Numbered from the stretch's first letter, positions 41,300 to 50,454 are shown. The stretch: DNA of 64,000 nt from Psychrobacillus sp042885655 (GCF_042885655.1 NZ_JBHVRO010000004.1:290268-354267), one strand, 5' to 3'. Translations and numbers: made by a program. Notes: generated from the letters alone by a model not told the origin.

Positions 41300-42406
41300 A
41301 TGAAAATAAAATTAGGTTTATTATATGGTGGAAAATCTGCTGAGCATGAAGTGTCGTTATTGACAGCACGAGCGGTAACTCAAGCAATTAATTTTGATAA
41401 ATATGAAGTATATCCGATATTCATCACAAAAACAGGTGAATGGAGAAAAGGTGATGCGTTAATTGGACCTGCAGAGTCTGTACAAATGCTTCAATTTGGA
41501 GAAGGTAAAAGCAAACCGAATAATATTACAAGTTTTTTACCGGTAGAAACCTCTAAGACAGAAGTAGGACAGTCGAAAACAAATGCTAGTCTCGATGTTA
41601 TTTTTCCATTACTTCATGGCCCTAACGGCGAAGATGGGACTGTGCAAGGTTTACTAGAAGTATTGAACTTACCTTATGTAGGGAATGGTGTTTTGGCATC
41701 TGCTGCTGGGATGGATAAAGTAGTGATGAAACAACTATTTGCTCAGGCGGGATTGAAGCAAGTTCCATATGTACATTTCATTCGTAATGAGTGGAAAAAC
41801 AATCAAGCAGATTTAATAGCGAAAATGGAAGATAAATTGCAATGGCCTTTGTTTGTGAAACCTGCGAATTTGGGTTCAAGTGTAGGTATTAGTAAGGCGT
41901 CAAACCGAGAAGAACTAATAAAAGCAGTGGAAATTGCTTTTAAATATGATCGCAAAATTATTGTTGAGCAAGGGATTGTCGCTCGTGAATTAGAAATGAG
42001 TGTTCTAGGAAATGATGTCCCAAGATGCTCCGTCGCAGGAGAAGTTTTACCTACAAAAGATTTTTATGATTATGAAGCAAAATACGAAGATGGTACAACT
42101 AACTATGCCATTCCAGCAGTTGTTTCTAATGAATTATTAAAGAAAATGGAAGATGCTGCGATTCGTGCTTTTAAAGTGTTGGATTGTTCTGGTCTTGTTC
42201 GAGCTGACTTTTTTGTAACGGAAAATGAAGATGTGATTATTAATGAGGTAAATACTATGCCAGGATTCACGCCAATTAGTATGTATCCAAAGCTTTGGAT
42301 GGAATCGGGATTATCTTATTCAGGTCTAATAGAAGAATTGATAGATCTTGCAATCGAACGTTACGAGGAAAAACAACAACTTGAACATTCGAAGGACGGA
42401 GTGTGA
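41300..42406 (+). CDS. ddl: D-alanine--D-alanine ligase
   Basis: Ddl joins two D-alanines with ATP to give the dipeptide that MurF adds to UDP-MurNAc-tripeptide. The 368-residue ATP-grasp enzyme shows GGKSAEHEVSLLTA at the N-terminus, HGPNGEDGTVQGLLE, the ATP lid region PANLGSSVGISKA and INEVNTMPGFTPISMYPKLW near the end. GGAGG precedes ATG 41300. It overlaps murF by 4 nt, a coupled pair as in B. subtilis. Confidence 0.97.
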   Translation: MKIKLGLLYGGKSAEHEVSLLTARAVTQAINFDKYEVYPIFITKTGEWRKGDALIGPAESVQMLQFGEGKSKPNNITSFLPVETSKTEVGQSKTNASLDVIFPLLHGPNGEDGTVQGLLEVLNLPYVGNGVLASAAGMDKVVMKQLFAQAGLKQVPYVHFIRNEWKNNQADLIAKMEDKLQWPLFVKPANLGSSVGISKASNREELIKAVEIAFKYDRKIIVEQGIVARELEMSVLGNDVPRCSVAGEVLPTKDFYDYEAKYEDGTTNYAIPAVVSNELLKKMEDAAIRAFKVLDCSGLVRADFFVTENEDVIINEVNTMPGFTPISMYPKLWMESGLSYSGLIEELIDLAIERYEEKQQLEHSKDGV

Positions 42407-43782
42407 CCAAGTTGAAAAAAAGATTAGCTGAAATTGCGACATGGTTAAATCTGGAATCTACCCACGAGCAGAATCCACTTGTTACAGGGGTATCGATTAA
42501 TACAAGAACATTGCAGCCAGGAGATATATTTATCCCATTTCGGGGAGAACATATGAATGGGCATCATTTTGTCCAAGATGCTTTTGACAAAGGAGCAGTA
42601 GCATCTTTTTGGTTACAGGATGAACCAAATCCACCTAAAGGTGTTCCTCTTTTATTTGTTGAAAATGGGGAAAAAGCTCTTCAGGAGATGGCGGCTGCTT
42701 ATCGTGCTGAGTTGAAAACAGTTTTCATCGGAATCACTGGTTCAAATGGGAAAACCTCTACAAAAGATTTAGTAGCAGGCATGCTTTCTCCTTATTTCCG
42801 AGTAAAGAAAACGGAAGGTAATTTTAATAATGAATTAGGAATGCCTTTAACGATCCTCTCGCTTGAAGAAAATACAGAGTTTTCTGTACTAGAAATGGGA
42901 ATGAGTTCCTTTGGAGAAATAGAGTTCTTATCGAATCTTGCAAAGCCAACTTATACAGTCATTACGAATATTGGAGAAGCTCACATGCAAGATCTTGGGT
43001 CTCGAGAAGGAATTGCTAAAGCTAAGTTTGAAATCATTTCTGGGTTAAAAGAAAATGGAAAGTTATTCTATGATGGAGATGAGCCGTTACTTCGTCCATT
43101 TGTGGAAAGTGTACCTTCTATAATGACAAAATCATTTGGTGTGGATGAACAAAATGATTTGCGTATTGCGGAAGTAGCCTTTACGGAACAAGGAAGCTTA
43201 TTTCGTGTATCCGGTGAATTAAATGAAGAAATGTCTATTCCCATTTTAGGAGAGCACCAGGTGAAAAATACATTGGCGGCTTTATTAATAGGAAAAGAAG
43301 TAGGGTTATCAGCTGATCAAATGCGTGAAGCATTGAAGCATATCGTCTTAACAGATATGCGTATGCAAGTTGTAGAAGCGTCAAATGGAGCTATTTTTAT
43401 CAATGATGCATACAATGCCGCTCCTACATCGATGCGGGCAGCTATATCTTTTGTGGAAAAATCAACGATTAAACCAGAGAAATGGCTCGTCCTAGGAGAC
43501 ATGTTAGAACTTGGTGAAAACGAAAAGCAATACCATGAAGAGATAAGTACTGCTATTTCAAATTCAATTTTTACAGGGATTTGCTTATTTGGACCAAGAA
43601 TGAAATGGTTATATAGTAAGTTAAAAGAAAATTTCAATGAAGACCGTATTATTTGGGTTGAAAATGATTACGGACAACTGATTTCCTTTATAGAAAAACA
43701 TATCAATGAACAATCTATTGTTTTAGTGAAGGGCTCACGTGGAATGAAATTAGAAAGAGTAATTGAACCGTTCCAAAAATAA
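42403..43782 (+). CDS. murF: UDP-N-acetylmuramoyl-tripeptide--D-alanyl-D-alanine ligase
   Basis: MurF adds D-Ala-D-Ala, using ATP, to finish the cytoplasmic peptidoglycan precursor. The 459-residue Mur ligase shows the ATP loop GITGSNGKTSTKD (about residues 109-121), VLEMGMSSFGEIEFL, INDAYNAAPTSMRAA and KGSRGMKLERV. The GTG start at 42403 overlaps the ddl stop, with AAGGACGGA before it. The following esterase gene begins 23 nt later. Confidence 0.97.
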   Translation: MTKLKKRLAEIATWLNLESTHEQNPLVTGVSINTRTLQPGDIFIPFRGEHMNGHHFVQDAFDKGAVASFWLQDEPNPPKGVPLLFVENGEKALQEMAAAYRAELKTVFIGITGSNGKTSTKDLVAGMLSPYFRVKKTEGNFNNELGMPLTILSLEENTEFSVLEMGMSSFGEIEFLSNLAKPTYTVITNIGEAHMQDLGSREGIAKAKFEIISGLKENGKLFYDGDEPLLRPFVESVPSIMTKSFGVDEQNDLRIAEVAFTEQGSLFRVSGELNEEMSIPILGEHQVKNTLAALLIGKEVGLSADQMREALKHIVLTDMRMQVVEASNGAIFINDAYNAAPTSMRAAISFVEKSTIKPEKWLVLGDMLELGENEKQYHEEISTAISNSIFTGICLFGPRMKWLYSKLKENFNEDRIIWVENDYGQLISFIEKHINEQSIVLVKGSRGMKLERVIEPFQK

Positions 43783-43804
43783 AAAAAGGGAATGGAGGGA
43801 CATT

Positions 43805-44524
43805 ATGAAAACAGGTGTACTTTGCATTCATGGATTTACCGGTGGACCCTATGAACTAGAACCATTTGTAGATTTTCTAAAAGCAAATACACACTGGGAA
43901 ATAGTTGTCCCTACACTACCTGGACATGGGGAAACGCTAGCCCTTGAAAAATTATCTGCGGAAAATTGGATGATGGCAGCAGAACAAACACTAAGACAGC
44001 TTCAAAAAGAGGTAGAACGGGTGTATGTAATTGGATTTTCAATGGGTGGTCTAATTGCATTATATTTAGCAAATCGTTATCCAATCGATAAACTAATCTT
44101 ATTAAGTGCAGCTGCCAAGTACGTGTACCCAAACCAATTACTGAAGGACATTCGCGAGATTGCAAAAGAGGCTTTGACTGGAAAATTAGAGAACAACCAG
44201 TTATACAAGTTTTATAGGAGGAAATTTAAAAATACTCCTATTCATGCCGCTTTAGAATTTATGCGAGTAGTACGTATAGTGGAGCCTTTTTATGGCCAAA
44301 TTACAATACCAGTCTTTTTAGTACAAGGAAAAAAAGATGGTATTGTTCCATATATGGCTGCTCAGTTTTTGTTTGACCAGTTGGGTTCAGTAAAAAAAGA
44401 GTTAACTTACTTAGAAAAAGGGAAGCATCATATATGCTATAGCGAGGATTGTGAAGTTTGGTTTACTAAAGCACTTCGGTTTTTAAAGGACGAAGAGGTG
44501 GAAACTGAGAAAGTAATTAACTAA
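43805..44524 (+). CDS. est: Alpha/beta-hydrolase carboxylesterase
   Basis: The 239-residue protein is a small alpha/beta-hydrolase of the Est30/YvaK type, which hydrolyses short acyl esters. The nucleophile elbow GFSMGG (serine at about residue 93) and oxyanion region HGFTGGPYELEPF are clear, with DG and HH near the C-terminus for the acid and base. I start at ATG 43805, 5 nt after GGAGGG. It is probably transcribed with ddl-murF, although no wall role is known. Confidence 0.9.
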   Translation: MKTGVLCIHGFTGGPYELEPFVDFLKANTHWEIVVPTLPGHGETLALEKLSAENWMMAAEQTLRQLQKEVERVYVIGFSMGGLIALYLANRYPIDKLILLSAAAKYVYPNQLLKDIREIAKEALTGKLENNQLYKFYRRKFKNTPIHAALEFMRVVRIVEPFYGQITIPVFLVQGKKDGIVPYMAAQFLFDQLGSVKKELTYLEKGKHHICYSEDCEVWFTKALRFLKDEEVETEKVIN

Positions 44525-44547
44525 CAATTACAACAGTTGCTAATTCA

Positions 44548-44576
44548 TTGCAACTAATTATAAGGCATGATATACT
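44548..44576 (+). promoter_or_regulatory. Sigma-A promoter of the cshA leader
   Basis: TTGCAA (44548-44553), a 17-nt spacer and TATACT (44571-44576); the start would be near 44583. Confidence 0.7.
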
Positions 44577-44609
44577 ACGTTTAGAGCAATGGATACATTT
44601 TGTGTGAAG

Positions 44610-44643
44610 ACTCTTCAGCATTTGATGAAGAGTACTTTTTTTT
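44610..44643 (+). terminator. Early terminator (attenuator or small-RNA end) before cshA
   Basis: ACTCTTCA (44610-44617) pairs with TGAAGAGT (44626-44633), and eight T follow at 44636-44643. It is only about 60 nt after the predicted start of transcription. Confidence 0.7.
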
Positions 44644-44859
44644 GAACATAACGGTTTGTTGAAGGAATCAGATTTGCTTATTCATTAACGAACCGCTCGG
44701 CAAAAGACCGGGCTTTCCCTTTATATAAGACCCCTCTGAACAGTAAACCACAGAGAATTTTAAGTAACGGAAACGTTCCTCGTATAGGCTCGAATTTGCC
44801 GCAATTTCATCTGAAAATGTAACCATTTGTCAAAACAGAACAAAAAGGAGATTAAAATT

Positions 44860-46416
44860 TTGACAAATTTTTCAGAATTAAATATTAGTGCTTCTACATT
44901 AAAATCCGTTCAACGTATGGGTTTTGAAGAAGCAACACCAATCCAAGAAGGTACTATTACACATGCTATGAGTGGCCGTGATGTTATTGGTCAAGCACAG
45001 ACTGGTACAGGTAAAACTGCAGCTTTTGGTATCCCTATGATTGAAAAAATTGATACTAAAAACCCGAACATTCAAGCTTTAATTATCGCTCCAACACGTG
45101 AACTAGCAATCCAAGTTTCAGAAGAGCTATATAAATTAGGATATGACAAAAAAGTTCGTCTTTTATCTGTATATGGTGGTCAAGAAATTGGTCGTCAAAT
45201 TCGTGCACTAAAAAACAAACCTCAAGTAATTGTTGGTACACCAGGTCGTATTCTTGACCATATCAACCGTCGTACATTGAAGCTTGATCAAGTGCAAACA
45301 CTTATCTTAGACGAAGCAGATGAAATGCTTAACATGGGATTCATCGAAGATATCAATACAATTTTAGAAAGTGTTCCTGCTGAGCGTCAAACATTATTGT
45401 TCTCAGCTACAATGCCAGGACCTATTCGTAAAATTGCAGATAAATTTATGAAAGATCCAGTTGAAGTTAAAATCAAGTCTAAAGAAATGACTGTTGAAAA
45501 CATTGAACAGTTCTATGTAAAAGCAACTGAACGTGAAAAATTTGATGTTCTTTCTAGAATATTAAATGTACACCAACCAGAACTTGCAATTATTTTTGGT
45601 CGTACAAAGCGTCGTGTTGACGAACTAGCACATGCATTAAGCATCCGTGGTTACTTAGCGGAAGGAATTCATGGTGATTTAAGTCAAGCGAAACGTATGT
45701 CAGTATTAAAACAATTTAAATCAAATAAAATCGACATTCTTGTTGCAACTGATGTAGCTGCACGTGGATTAGATATTTCTGGCGTAACACATGTATATAA
45801 CTTTGATATCCCACAAGATCCTGAGAGCTATGTTCACCGTATTGGTCGTACAGGACGCGCAGGAAAAAGTGGTATTGCTGTAACATTCGTAACGCCAAGA
45901 GAAATGGGTTACTTACGTATTGTAGAAGATACAACGAAAAAACGTATGACTGCTCTTCGTCCTCCAAGTTCAGATGAAGCGCTAATTGGTCAACAACGTG
46001 TTGCAATTGAAACGTTAACAGAAGTTGTGAATAAAAACGATTTAGGCGATTACCGCACATTAGCAGCAGAAATGCTTGAAAATTTTGAAGCAGTTGATGT
46101 TATTGCTGCTGCTTTAAAAACATTAACAAAAGAGCCAGATGATACACCAATCGCTCTTTCTGAAGAACGTCCATTACCAGCTCGTAGAGAACGTAGCGGT
46201 GGTGGCGGACGCAGCGGTGGCGGTGGTTACAAAGGTAACCGCAGCGGCGGTGGCGGACGTAGTTCATCTTCAAGTCGCGGAGGAAGCGATCGCGGATCTT
46301 CACGTTCTGGTGGCGGTTCTCGTCCAAGCAGCGGCGGAGCACGTCGTAGCAGCGGTCCTCGTGACGGTTCTACTCAACGTAGCACAAGAACTCGCTCAAC
46401 TCGCAGCGAAAGCTAA
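44860..46416 (+). CDS. cshA: DEAD-box RNA helicase CshA
   Basis: CshA unwinds RNA duplexes in mRNA decay and ribosome assembly, especially in the cold. The 518-residue protein has all DEAD-box motifs: AQTGTGKT (I), PTRELAIQ (Ia), DEAD (II), SAT (III) and HRIGRTGRAG (VI). A glycine-, serine- and arginine-rich tail from about residue 445 to the end probably binds RNA. The start is TTG 44860, 9 nt after AAGGAG. ydbR is the B. subtilis name. Confidence 0.96.
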   Translation: MTNFSELNISASTLKSVQRMGFEEATPIQEGTITHAMSGRDVIGQAQTGTGKTAAFGIPMIEKIDTKNPNIQALIIAPTRELAIQVSEELYKLGYDKKVRLLSVYGGQEIGRQIRALKNKPQVIVGTPGRILDHINRRTLKLDQVQTLILDEADEMLNMGFIEDINTILESVPAERQTLLFSATMPGPIRKIADKFMKDPVEVKIKSKEMTVENIEQFYVKATEREKFDVLSRILNVHQPELAIIFGRTKRRVDELAHALSIRGYLAEGIHGDLSQAKRMSVLKQFKSNKIDILVATDVAARGLDISGVTHVYNFDIPQDPESYVHRIGRTGRAGKSGIAVTFVTPREMGYLRIVEDTTKKRMTALRPPSSDEALIGQQRVAIETLTEVVNKNDLGDYRTLAAEMLENFEAVDVIAAALKTLTKEPDDTPIALSEERPLPARRERSGGGGRSGGGGYKGNRSGGGGRSSSSSRGGSDRGSSRSGGGSRPSSGGARRSSGPRDGSTQRSTRTRSTRSES

Positions 46417-46428
46417 TAGTATAATTCA

Positions 46429-46470
46429 AAAGGATGATCCTACATTTTTAAGTGGGATCATCCTTTTTTT
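46429..46470 (+). terminator. Terminator of cshA
   Basis: AAAGGATGATCC pairs with GGATCATCCTTT, followed by T. Confidence 0.9.
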
Positions 46471-46569
46471 CGGTTTCTATAATATTTGTTGGGGGATCCG
46501 CACAATTTTAAAAGTTCAATTTATATAATCGCCCATTCTTTTTCGCCAGGTGTTTACGGTAGGAAAAGG

Positions 46570-46770
46570 TGGATTTCCGTTTCAGGTGGACGCGTTCCGC
46601 GGGGGCGCCGCTTACGCGTGCGTTGCGTTGTGATGATTCATCTGGCTCACAGAGGAACAAAGTCTAAAAGCGCCACATCGTGTGGCAACGCCTTCGTGAC
46701 CAACATCCTGTTGGCCTCCGCAGAGTCGTCACCCTTCACTACAATCCATTAAGTGAGTAGTACCTAAGTA
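46570..46770. repeat. Dispersed repeat, family A, copy 4 (with insert)
   Basis: GGATTTCCGTTTCAGGTGG, then the insert with GCCACATCGTGTGGC and CCAACATCCTGTTGG, and CAATCCATTAAGTGAGTAG as in copy 2. The right flank AGTAAGAGATGCTATTGC also recurs near 20821. Confidence 0.75.
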
Positions 46771-47004
46771 AGAGATGCTATTGCTTTTTAAAATGTAATA
46801 GGCATTCACCCTTTACACACTAGTTGATTGGAGTGTCACTTTCTTTTGCTAATCCATATGGCAAGTGGAATTAGAGAAAAATAGATAGTATCCAAAGGTA
46901 AAGAAGGGAAGAGCTTGCGAAATTGTATTTTCGGAAGCTTTTAAAAGAGTAGGAAAGTATTTTTTCTCTAATTATCCAAACCAAACGCACCATGTCCTCA
47001 CCAA

Positions 47005-47155
47005 TTCCAAGAGGGCGACGGACAAACAACCGCCGCAGGATTACCGAAAAAATGGATCGTGAAGTGACACAGTCACTTCACGATCCATTACTATAACGGT
47101 AATGATGTAGCTAGTGTTTCGTCCAAAGCACTTTGGAATTAGTGAGACCAGCTGC
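47005..47155. repeat. Inverted-repeat element containing an 18-bp hairpin
   Basis: TCACCAATTCCAAG (about 47005) and CTTTGGAATTAGTGA (about 47141) form imperfect terminal inverted repeats related to the left end of family A. Between them lies the stem AATGGATCGTGAAGTGAC / GTCACTTCACGATCCATT (47051-47089), 18 bp with a 3-nt loop. On the minus strand it is followed by T6. Confidence 0.65.
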
Positions 47156-47189
47156 ACTTAAAGGGTGCTTGAGGTTTTCTTATGTAAAA

Positions 47190-47235
47190 CTATCTTAAAA
47201 GATCTTAGAAAACAAAGAGTATCTTAGAAAAAACC
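47190..47235. repeat. Short word array TATCTTAGAAAA
   Basis: ATCTTAAA, ATCTTAGA and ATCTTAGA start at 47192, 47202 and 47221, at steps of 10 and 19 nt. The same word occurs at 98-127. Confidence 0.4.
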
Positions 47236-47328
47236 TCATTTTTCTTTAAAAATAACTCCACATTTCTATTTATTTGAAACACTTTTCCACTTAAATCGTA
47301 TACAATGACTAGGGAAGAGGTGTTTAAT

Positions 47329-47808
47329 ATGAGGAAAGAGCCAATTAATCGATTATCACAAAAAGGATTGCGGGTATGGAGAATCTATGGAATTTTTCAA
47401 ACACTTATCGCGCTGATAGTTGGAATCGGTGTTAGTGCAATTAATTATTTTATTGGAAATTATATGTGGGTATATTTAGTTACTGGAGTAGTTGTTCTAT
47501 TGCTCGCATACTTTTTAATATATTTGTTTCCAAAAGTTAGATGGATGCGATGGAGATATGAAGTCCGAGATCAAGAGATTGAATTACAACACGGCTTATT
47601 TGTTATAAAACGAACGTTAGTGCCTATGGTTCGTGTTCAACATGTTGACACAGAGCAGGGACCAATATTAAGAAAATATGACTTGGCATCTATTACTATT
47701 TCAACAGCAGCTACTAATCATATAATTCCTGCACTTGTTACTGCAGAAGCTGACGAGTTGAGAGGGAGAATATCTGTACTGGCAAGGGTGGCAGAAGATG
47801 ATGTCTAA
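47329..47808 (+). CDS. ydbS: PH domain-containing membrane protein YdbS
   Basis: The 159-residue protein has two transmembrane segments (about residues 20-41 and 45-65) followed by a bacterial PH-like (bPH2/DUF304) domain: WRYEVRDQEIELQHGLFVIKRTLVPMVRVQHVDTEQGPILRKYDLASITI. Together with ydbT it is a conserved Bacillales pair. B. subtilis YdbS-YdbT has been linked to resistance to a LiaRS-type antimicrobial; here the role is inferred only. I place the start at ATG 47329, after GAAGAGGTG. Confidence 0.88.
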   Translation: MRKEPINRLSQKGLRVWRIYGIFQTLIALIVGIGVSAINYFIGNYMWVYLVTGVVVLLLAYFLIYLFPKVRWMRWRYEVRDQEIELQHGLFVIKRTLVPMVRVQHVDTEQGPILRKYDLASITISTAATNHIIPALVTAEADELRGRISVLARVAEDDV

Positions 47809-49306
47809 TGAAAAGTACAAATTACATCCAGTTTCAGCAATTATAAACTTTATTAAAGTTTTAAAAGATATGATCTTTCCTTTTATTGTCGTTTTTGTAG
47901 TAAATGGCTTCGGAAGTAACGGGGAGTCCAGTGGTTGGTCCTCGTTTATTACATATAGCATATATGGTATTGTATTAATTTTTCTTCTAGTGAGTGGAAT
48001 TGTTAAATGGAAGAGATTCAGATATTGGTTTGAAGAAGAAGAGCTGCGTATTGAATACGGCTTGTTTGTAAAGAAAAAGAGGTATATTCCTTTTGAACGG
48101 ATTCAAAGTTTGAACTATACTGAAGGTATTTTTCATAGACCGTTCGGACTCGTAAAAGTCAAAGTCGAAACAGCTGGCGGTGGACCAACAAAAGAAGCTG
48201 ATGCAGAACTAACGGCAATTAGGAAAGAAGCTGCAGAACAAATAAAAAGAGAAATGATGCAAGCAAAGAACAAACAATCAGCTGAAATAGAAGAAATAAA
48301 CATTGAAGAAGTTATTGCTCAAGAAGCTCGTCCAATCTTTAAAATGTCTATAAAGGATTTATTTGTGTTAGCAAGTACTTCAGGAGGAGTTGGTGTATTT
48401 TTCTCTGGTCTTGCCGTATTTGCATCGCAGTTTTCTAATATTATTCCATATGAAATGATATATGATGAATTTATTGTGTTCATACGATTTGGAGCATTAA
48501 TAATAGTACTTGGAGTTTTCTTTGTTTTATTGATTGCTTGGATTGTGTCAGTTATTATCACTTTAATTAATTTCTATAATTTTATGATTCGAGTAGAGGA
48601 TAACGAGATTATTATTACTAGGGGTCTTTTAGAGAAGAAAAAAATAACACTTCCTCTTTCGCGTATTCAAGGATTAAGAGTCGTAGAAAATCCTCTACGT
48701 CAACTAATTGGCTATGCGTCTGTAATTGTTGATAGTGCTGGTGGATCTCTTGAAGAAAAAGATGAAAAAATTCGTCTGTTACCATTAATTAAAAAAACGG
48801 AGATTAACTCCATATTGGAACAAATTTTTCAAGATCTAGATTTAGAACCTGAATTAATAACCGTTCCGAAAAGATCAAGAAAGTTTTTTTATCGATTAGA
48901 TTTTCTTTGGATTGTTCCTCTCTCAACTGCAGTTATTTACTTTTTTTATCCTTTTGGGCTTCTATCATTAATCTTGCTGCCTCTAAGTTATTTCTTAGGA
49001 ATATGGAAACATAGAGCCGCGGGATATGCGGTAAATGGTCAACACTTAGTGATGAGATATCGAAATTTTAGTAAAGTAACTATTTGGATGGAGAAAAGGA
49101 GAATTCAGTCGATAACAGAGAGAATGACATTTTTTCAAAAAAGAAAAAACGTTTCATCAATTGTTACTACTATTAAATCTGGTGTTGGTGGTGCAACATC
49201 AATAGCTCCTCATCTAGATAAAGCAGATGCAGAAAAACTAATGAATTGGTACCAACCAATGAGGACTACCACTATACAAAAAGAAAAAGAACAGCCAAGT
49301 GAATAA
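47798..49306 (+). CDS. ydbT: PH domain-containing membrane protein YdbT
   Basis: The 502-residue protein contains about six transmembrane segments in pairs and three bPH2 (DUF304) domains, each with the pattern of a basic strand and LxRIQ- or ERIQ-type motif (IPFERIQSLNY, LPLSRIQGLRVVENPLR, MEKRRIQSIT). It overlaps ydbS by 11 nt, so the two are translated together and probably form a complex at the membrane. Confidence 0.88.
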   Translation: MMSNEKYKLHPVSAIINFIKVLKDMIFPFIVVFVVNGFGSNGESSGWSSFITYSIYGIVLIFLLVSGIVKWKRFRYWFEEEELRIEYGLFVKKKRYIPFERIQSLNYTEGIFHRPFGLVKVKVETAGGGPTKEADAELTAIRKEAAEQIKREMMQAKNKQSAEIEEINIEEVIAQEARPIFKMSIKDLFVLASTSGGVGVFFSGLAVFASQFSNIIPYEMIYDEFIVFIRFGALIIVLGVFFVLLIAWIVSVIITLINFYNFMIRVEDNEIIITRGLLEKKKITLPLSRIQGLRVVENPLRQLIGYASVIVDSAGGSLEEKDEKIRLLPLIKKTEINSILEQIFQDLDLEPELITVPKRSRKFFYRLDFLWIVPLSTAVIYFFYPFGLLSLILLPLSYFLGIWKHRAAGYAVNGQHLVMRYRNFSKVTIWMEKRRIQSITERMTFFQKRKNVSSIVTTIKSGVGGATSIAPHLDKADAEKLMNWYQPMRTTTIQKEKEQPSE

Positions 49307-49327
49307 TGGTTGTTCTTTTCTTTTTTC
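49285..49327 (+). terminator. Terminator of ydbST
   Basis: AAAAGAACAGCC pairs with GGTTGTTCTTTT, overlapping the end of ydbT, followed by a T-rich tract. Confidence 0.75.
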
Positions 49328-49338
49328 TTTTAAAAATT

Positions 49339-49385
49339 TCGTCCAATGCACACTTGAATAACTGAAGATAATTGCTCTTAAACTG
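49339..49385 (+). repeat. Fragment of the family A left end
   Basis: TCGTCCAATGCACACTTGAATA with GATAATTGCTCTTAAA resembles TCGTCCAAAGCACTTTGGAATT at 47129 and TTCCAAAGCACTTGGGAATT at 40751. It is an isolated piece between two convergent genes. Confidence 0.4.
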
Positions 49386-49407
49386 CAGCTACACTTACCT
49401 TACTACT

Positions 49408-50034
49408 TTAGACTACTTTAAATTTGTTCTTCTTCTTTTTCCATGCAGCAATTCGTTTTGGATGGAAGTAAATCATTCCAATAATAAAACCTGTTATTAG
49501 ACCTACAATATGCGCAGTAATATTAATATTTGATTGAAGGAACGTCATAATCACACCTATTACTATAATAGGTAAAATAATTTGTTTTAACTGTGGCATG
49601 AAATTTCTTGTATAATATACCAAAGCACCAAAAGCTCCTAATATACCATAAATCGCACCACTTGCCCCAACGCTCTGATAATTCCATTCAAAAAATAAAT
49701 ATGTGCAAACATTACCAATAAAACCAGCTAAAAAGTAAATGGTTAAGAATCTTGCTTTTCCAGCGAGTTGTTCTAGTTCAGGTCCAAATAAATACAAAGA
49801 GAACATGTTGAATAGAAGGTGCATGAAACCTAAATGTAAAAACATTGGTGTTATTAAACGCCAATATTCTCCTTCACTAATGAGTAAATTAAAACCAATT
49901 CCCAAATTGAATAGTTGATTTCCGACAATCGGTATACTTGTTATAATAAAGACTAAAATGTTTAACGACAGCAAAGTAGATACAACGGGATAAAATTTTA
50001 TATACTGTTTCAAGTTTTCTCTTCTTACAAACAT
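49408..50034 (-). CDS. ydcA: Rhomboid family intramembrane serine protease (YdcA)
   Basis: The 208-residue rhomboid has about six membrane helices, the GxSG catalytic serine in SVGASGAIYGILGA (helix 4), the catalytic histidine in ITAHIVGLITGFIIG (helix 6) and the L1-loop region YWRLITPMFLHLGFMHLLFNM. It cuts membrane proteins within the bilayer; substrates are unknown. It stands opposite to its neighbours, exactly as B. subtilis ydcA between ydbT and acpS. Confidence 0.93.
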   Translation of the reverse strand: MFVRRENLKQYIKFYPVVSTLLSLNILVFIITSIPIVGNQLFNLGIGFNLLISEGEYWRLITPMFLHLGFMHLLFNMFSLYLFGPELEQLAGKARFLTIYFLAGFIGNVCTYLFFEWNYQSVGASGAIYGILGAFGALVYYTRNFMPQLKQIILPIIVIGVIMTFLQSNINITAHIVGLITGFIIGMIYFHPKRIAAWKKKKNKFKVV

Positions 50035-50100
50035 ATCGTCACCTCAAATTTTCTACTCATAGTATAGCCTGTATTAGAGGCATTGGAAAGGAGGAACTTC

Positions 50101-50454
50101 ATGATTACTGGAATTGGATTAGATATTACCGAGTTAAGTAGAATAAAATCTATAAAAACTAAAACGAAAAAATTTGAAGAGCGGGTTTTAACAGTTCAAG
50201 AAATAGTCCAGATGAATCAACTATCTGAACATAGACAAATTGAATTTTTAGCAGGCCGTTTCGCTGCAAAAGAAGCATTTGCAAAAGCAAAAGGTACAGG
50301 AATAGGAAAAGAATGTAGCTTTCAAGACATTGAAATAATACGAGAATCTAGTGGTAAGCCGAGCTTGTACTTTAAAGGCAATCAAGTAAATGGTTTCGTT
50401 TCTATTACACACACAAAAGAATATGCGGCTGCTCAAGTAATTCTGCAATCATAA
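50101..50454 (+). CDS. acpS: Holo-[acyl-carrier-protein] synthase
   Basis: AcpS transfers 4'-phosphopantetheine from CoA to apo-ACP for fatty acid synthesis. The 117-residue protein shows GIGLDITELSRIKSI with the Mg-binding Asp, FLAGRFAAKEAFAKAKGTGIG with the Glu ligand, and VSITHTKEYAAAQV. ATG 50101 follows AAAGGAGG; an upstream in-frame start at 50083 is less likely. Confidence 0.97.
   Translation: MITGIGLDITELSRIKSIKTKTKKFEERVLTVQEIVQMNQLSEHRQIEFLAGRFAAKEAFAKAKGTGIGKECSFQDIEIIRESSGKPSLYFKGNQVNGFVSITHTKEYAAAQVILQS

Larger units (their letters stand above)
44525..44859 (+). other. Leader region upstream of cshA
   Basis: The 335-nt gap contains a promoter, an early terminator hairpin and, further on, pairing of CGGTT with AACCG around 44650-44699. 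No ORF is credible. I see no second clear promoter between the hairpin and cshA. Confidence 0.5.
46471..47328. other. 858-nt gap between cshA and ydbS
   Basis: This holds family A copy 4 (46570-46770), a possible hairpin (AGAGCTTGCGAAA with TTTTCGGAAGCTT at about 46910-46945), an inverted repeat element with an 18-bp hairpin (47005-47155) and short TATCTTAGAAAA words (47190-47235). No protein gene is evident. Confidence 0.6.

Noticed and set aside
46139..46528. ORFs in other frames over the glycine-rich end of cshA
   Set aside because: They are shadows of the repetitive GGC/CGT codons in the cshA tail.
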